NCBI GenBank assembly: GCA_016765685.1
Contig: JAESPR010000046.1
Location: 1-40,100, forward strand
Length of the DNA stretch: 40,100 nucleotides
Origin: Colwellia sp.
GTDB lineage: Bacteria > Pseudomonadota > Gammaproteobacteria > Enterobacterales > Alteromonadaceae
Direction of reading: 5' to 3'
Within the stretch, counting starts at the first letter, position 1. The number at the start of each line of letters is the position of its first letter. Both the position numbers and the translations under genes were made by a program. The notes under the pieces were generated by a model, which worked only from the letters and a program-made list of their open reading frames with translations, did not search any database and had not been told where the DNA came from. Below are positions 38,610 through 40,100 of this stretch, piece after piece.

Positions 38610-39073
38610 TGATGCATCTCCTCGCGTGTTATTCCATAATTTATTCTATCACATCCGCCGTTTTCTGTTTGGTAGCTCATTCTGTCGACGCCTTCCTGCT
38701 TCATTCCCGCTTCAATGGCTGCACTTATAGCCCCTTTATTGATATCAGCAATGACGGCATTAATCTTTGTGTAGTTCACTGGCATCGTCTCAATAAACCA
38801 TTTGAATATGCTTTGCACCATTTCATTATATAGATGCTTGCTTGATCTCAAGATGTAAGGATGAAACTCAACAGTGCAGCTAGTTTTCTTGAAAAATGTA
38901 GTCATTCCAATAAGCTCATTATCGACGGTGAATGAAAGCCAGAAACAAGACTCATCACAATTAACTTGGACATTCTCGACGCTTCCGCCATATTCACCGG
39001 CATATCTATAGATCTCTGGCAGAGTCATAAACGCCTTTATCTTGTCGATGTCCTCACATTTCTCTATGATCAA
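38606..39073 (-). CDS. P22 gp14-like / acetyltransferase-fold protein (155 aa)
   Basis: The order of helix-rich and beta segments (FWLSFTVDNELIGMTTFFKK, then VEFHPYIL and YTKINAVIADINKGAISAAI) resembles a GNAT acetyltransferase fold, with NKGAISAAIEAGMKQEG matching its last conserved helix. P22 gp14, a virion assembly factor just upstream of gp7, is of similar size. The start is TTG at 39071-39073, overlapping the upstream stop as TTGA. A TTG at 39092 would lengthen it by 7 residues. Catalytic activity is not claimed. Confidence 0.65.
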   Translation of the reverse strand: MIIEKCEDIDKIKAFMTLPEIYRYAGEYGGSVENVQVNCDESCFWLSFTVDNELIGMTTFFKKTSCTVEFHPYILRSSKHLYNEMVQSIFKWFIETMPVNYTKINAVIADINKGAISAAIEAGMKQEGVDRMSYQTENGGCDRINYGITREEMHQ

Positions 39074-39408
39074 GTTAATTCTGCGCCCGAGCAATTGGCA
39101 TTTACATCTGTTCCTACATCTTGCTTAGCCTGGACTTTCATCCCCGTTTCAATGATTTCCCCCTGCACCTCGATTACATTCCAAGTGCCGCCTGGGGGTA
39201 TGGATTTAACCTTTAATGTGTTGCCTGTATCTGCCACGCCTGACGACTCAACAACGTGAACGGTTACAGTTCTATTAACAGTTCCAGAGTTGTAAAATGA
39301 TAGCTTTCTTACAACTGCCTTGGTGTTTGTTGTCACGGTCGGTACAACATCAGCAACCGTACTAGATAGCTGTAAATTATTAGCGTAATTTTGTGGTGTT
39401 CTAGCCAT
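39070..39408 (-). CDS. Small beta-rich virion protein (112 aa)
   Basis: All-beta pattern (KAVVRKLSFYNSGTVNRTVT, then IPPGGTWNVIEVQGEIIETG), no Cys cluster and no membrane segment. With the next two genes it forms a group of three proteins of similar length and pattern that probably belong to one virion structure. It ends in a TTGA overlap with the gp14-like gene. Function unknown. Confidence 0.64.
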   Translation of the reverse strand: MARTPQNYANNLQLSSTVADVVPTVTTNTKAVVRKLSFYNSGTVNRTVTVHVVESSGVADTGNTLKVKSIPPGGTWNVIEVQGEIIETGMKVQAKQDVGTDVNANCSGAELT

Positions 39409-39416
39409 AATCGGGC

Positions 39417-39743
39417 CTATTTAGTTAATATAAATACGTCAATAGTGGAAGTTGAGCCTTCGACAGTAGTAACCGAGCATCTAGCATTAGCAGCAACACA
39501 TGTAATATCGTGAATGTCACCGACTCCGGTTATTTGGTGGTTGGTATCAAACCAAGTCGAACCGTCTGGTGATATCTGCAAAGTAACAACGTGAGTCGTG
39601 TTACCCCCTGTATTTGCCGCAACATACATTGCTATTAGGTTGCCATCACCAACGACAACTTCACCTGTAGTGCTGGAAGCATTGGCATCAAGTGCAATTG
39701 CTTCTATAAAATCTGTATCTGAACCACCACCACCAATTGGCAT
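39417..39743 (-). CDS. Small beta-rich virion protein (108 aa)
   Basis: A glycine-rich start (PIGGGGSDTDFIEAI) is followed by beta segments (TTGEVVVGDGNLIAMYVAAN, then VVTLQISPDGSTWFDTNHQI). The QISPDGSTWFD pattern is common in small phage structural proteins. It is one of three similar neighbours and starts one base after the upstream stop. A decoration or tail-collar role is inferred from place and fold only. Confidence 0.66.
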   Translation of the reverse strand: MPIGGGGSDTDFIEAIALDANASSTTGEVVVGDGNLIAMYVAANTGGNTTHVVTLQISPDGSTWFDTNHQITGVGDIHDITCVAANARCSVTTVEGSTSTIDVFILTK

Positions 39744-39744
39744 A

Positions 39745-40062
39745 CTAAAACTCCGTTACGTAGTAAACAGGCTTTTCATTGTTCTTCTTGTTGATGATGC
39801 TTATCTCACCAACGTAAATATTGTCTGTTGGGAACTCGTATGTGGTGTTCTTTTTTAGGAAAATACCTTTCCTTTCTGAACCATCTGTAGCCGCAGGCAT
39901 GAGGCGTATAAATGCGTCTTTATCAATTATCGATATAGCAAGATATAGCCTGTCCTCGTTCGCAGCTACGGCAACCACAGCAGTATTTACCGTGATCTTT
40001 ACTTCATCATCTACGGTGGCTGCATCCCTGGTGTTTATGTTTCTGCCTGTAATATCTGCCAT
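39745..40062 (-). CDS. Small beta-rich virion protein at the circle join (105 aa)
   Basis: An N-terminal polar arm (MADITGRNINTRDAAT) precedes beta segments (VKITVNTAVVAVAANEDRLY, then FIRLMPAATDGSERKGIFLK). LAISIIDKDAFIRL resembles the matching segment of its two neighbours, suggesting common descent. Its first 30 codons are repeated at window positions 1-91. In the circular genome it follows the 245-aa gene by two bases. Function unknown. Confidence 0.68.
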   Translation of the reverse strand: MADITGRNINTRDAATVDDEVKITVNTAVVAVAANEDRLYLAISIIDKDAFIRLMPAATDGSERKGIFLKKNTTYEFPTDNIYVGEISIINKKNNEKPVYYVTEF

Positions 40063-40100
40063 AATTACGTATTCTCAATGAATAGCATTTCATAAATGAA
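39972..40100. repeat. Terminal direct repeat, right copy
   Basis: Identical to 1-129. It contains the start of the 105-aa virion gene and, at 40065-40100, the last 12 codons (stop included) of the 245-aa gene complete at 94-831. The copy shows that the genome closes into a circle. Confidence 0.97.

Noticed and set aside
1..40100. tRNA genes
   Set aside because: I saw no cloverleaf with a T-loop consensus in the gene-free stretches. A dedicated tRNA scan could still find a divergent one.

Overview
The window is one complete genome of a P22-like short-tailed phage (podovirus), assembled as a circle. Bases 1-129 are identical to 39972-40100, so the unit is 39,971 bp and the late operon runs through the window ends. 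Gene content (P22-type portal, SU10-type coat protein, gp4/gp10-like tail factors, three ejection-type proteins, tailspike, ERF and YqaJ recombination proteins, NinG) points to a phage of a Gram-negative host. A gammaproteobacterium is likely, but that is inferred from gene families only. A tyrosine recombinase suggests a temperate history, but no full-length CI-type repressor is visible.

Layout. (1) Late leftward operon, 13334 down to 94, then across the join from 40062 down to 31270: a tail or surface adhesin module, terminase, portal, scaffold, coat, adaptor and gp10-like genes, small beta-rich virion proteins, a gp14-like gene, three ejection-type proteins, tailspike, M23 endolysin and 3-TM holin. 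An extended -10 promoter candidate lies just upstream of 13334. (2) Leftward recombination block, 17845 to 13497: ERF annealing protein, YqaJ exonuclease, a putative ssDNA-binding protein, a DEDDh exonuclease, a short integrase and small genes. It ends at an intrinsic terminator at 13374-13397. (3) A short rightward block, 17959 to 18607, starting with a Cro-like gene. (4) Leftward primase and SF2 helicase, 21094 to 18597. (5) Leftward accessory block, 26092 to 21674, of many very small genes, closed by a 21-bp terminator hairpin at 21516-21586. (6) Rightward accessory block, 26250 to 31273, with NinG, zinc-binding and small membrane proteins. It meets the holin gene so tightly that the two stop codons share one CTAG.

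The most interesting part is 23211-24059, about 850 bases without a protein gene inside the leftward accessory block. It holds several long helices. Their non-Watson-Crick positions are mostly A.C on the plus strand and therefore G.U on the minus strand, and it has GNRA-type loops on the minus strand and a good minus-strand promoter at its start. I read it as a large ornate noncoding RNA, similar in size and phage setting to GOLLD/ROOL-type RNAs but not assigned to a class. A second gene-free, hairpin-rich stretch lies at 21128-21510.

Translation is tightly coupled throughout: ATGA, GTGA, TTGA and TAATG junctions join most neighbours. Several genes too short to stand out were recovered from these junctions.
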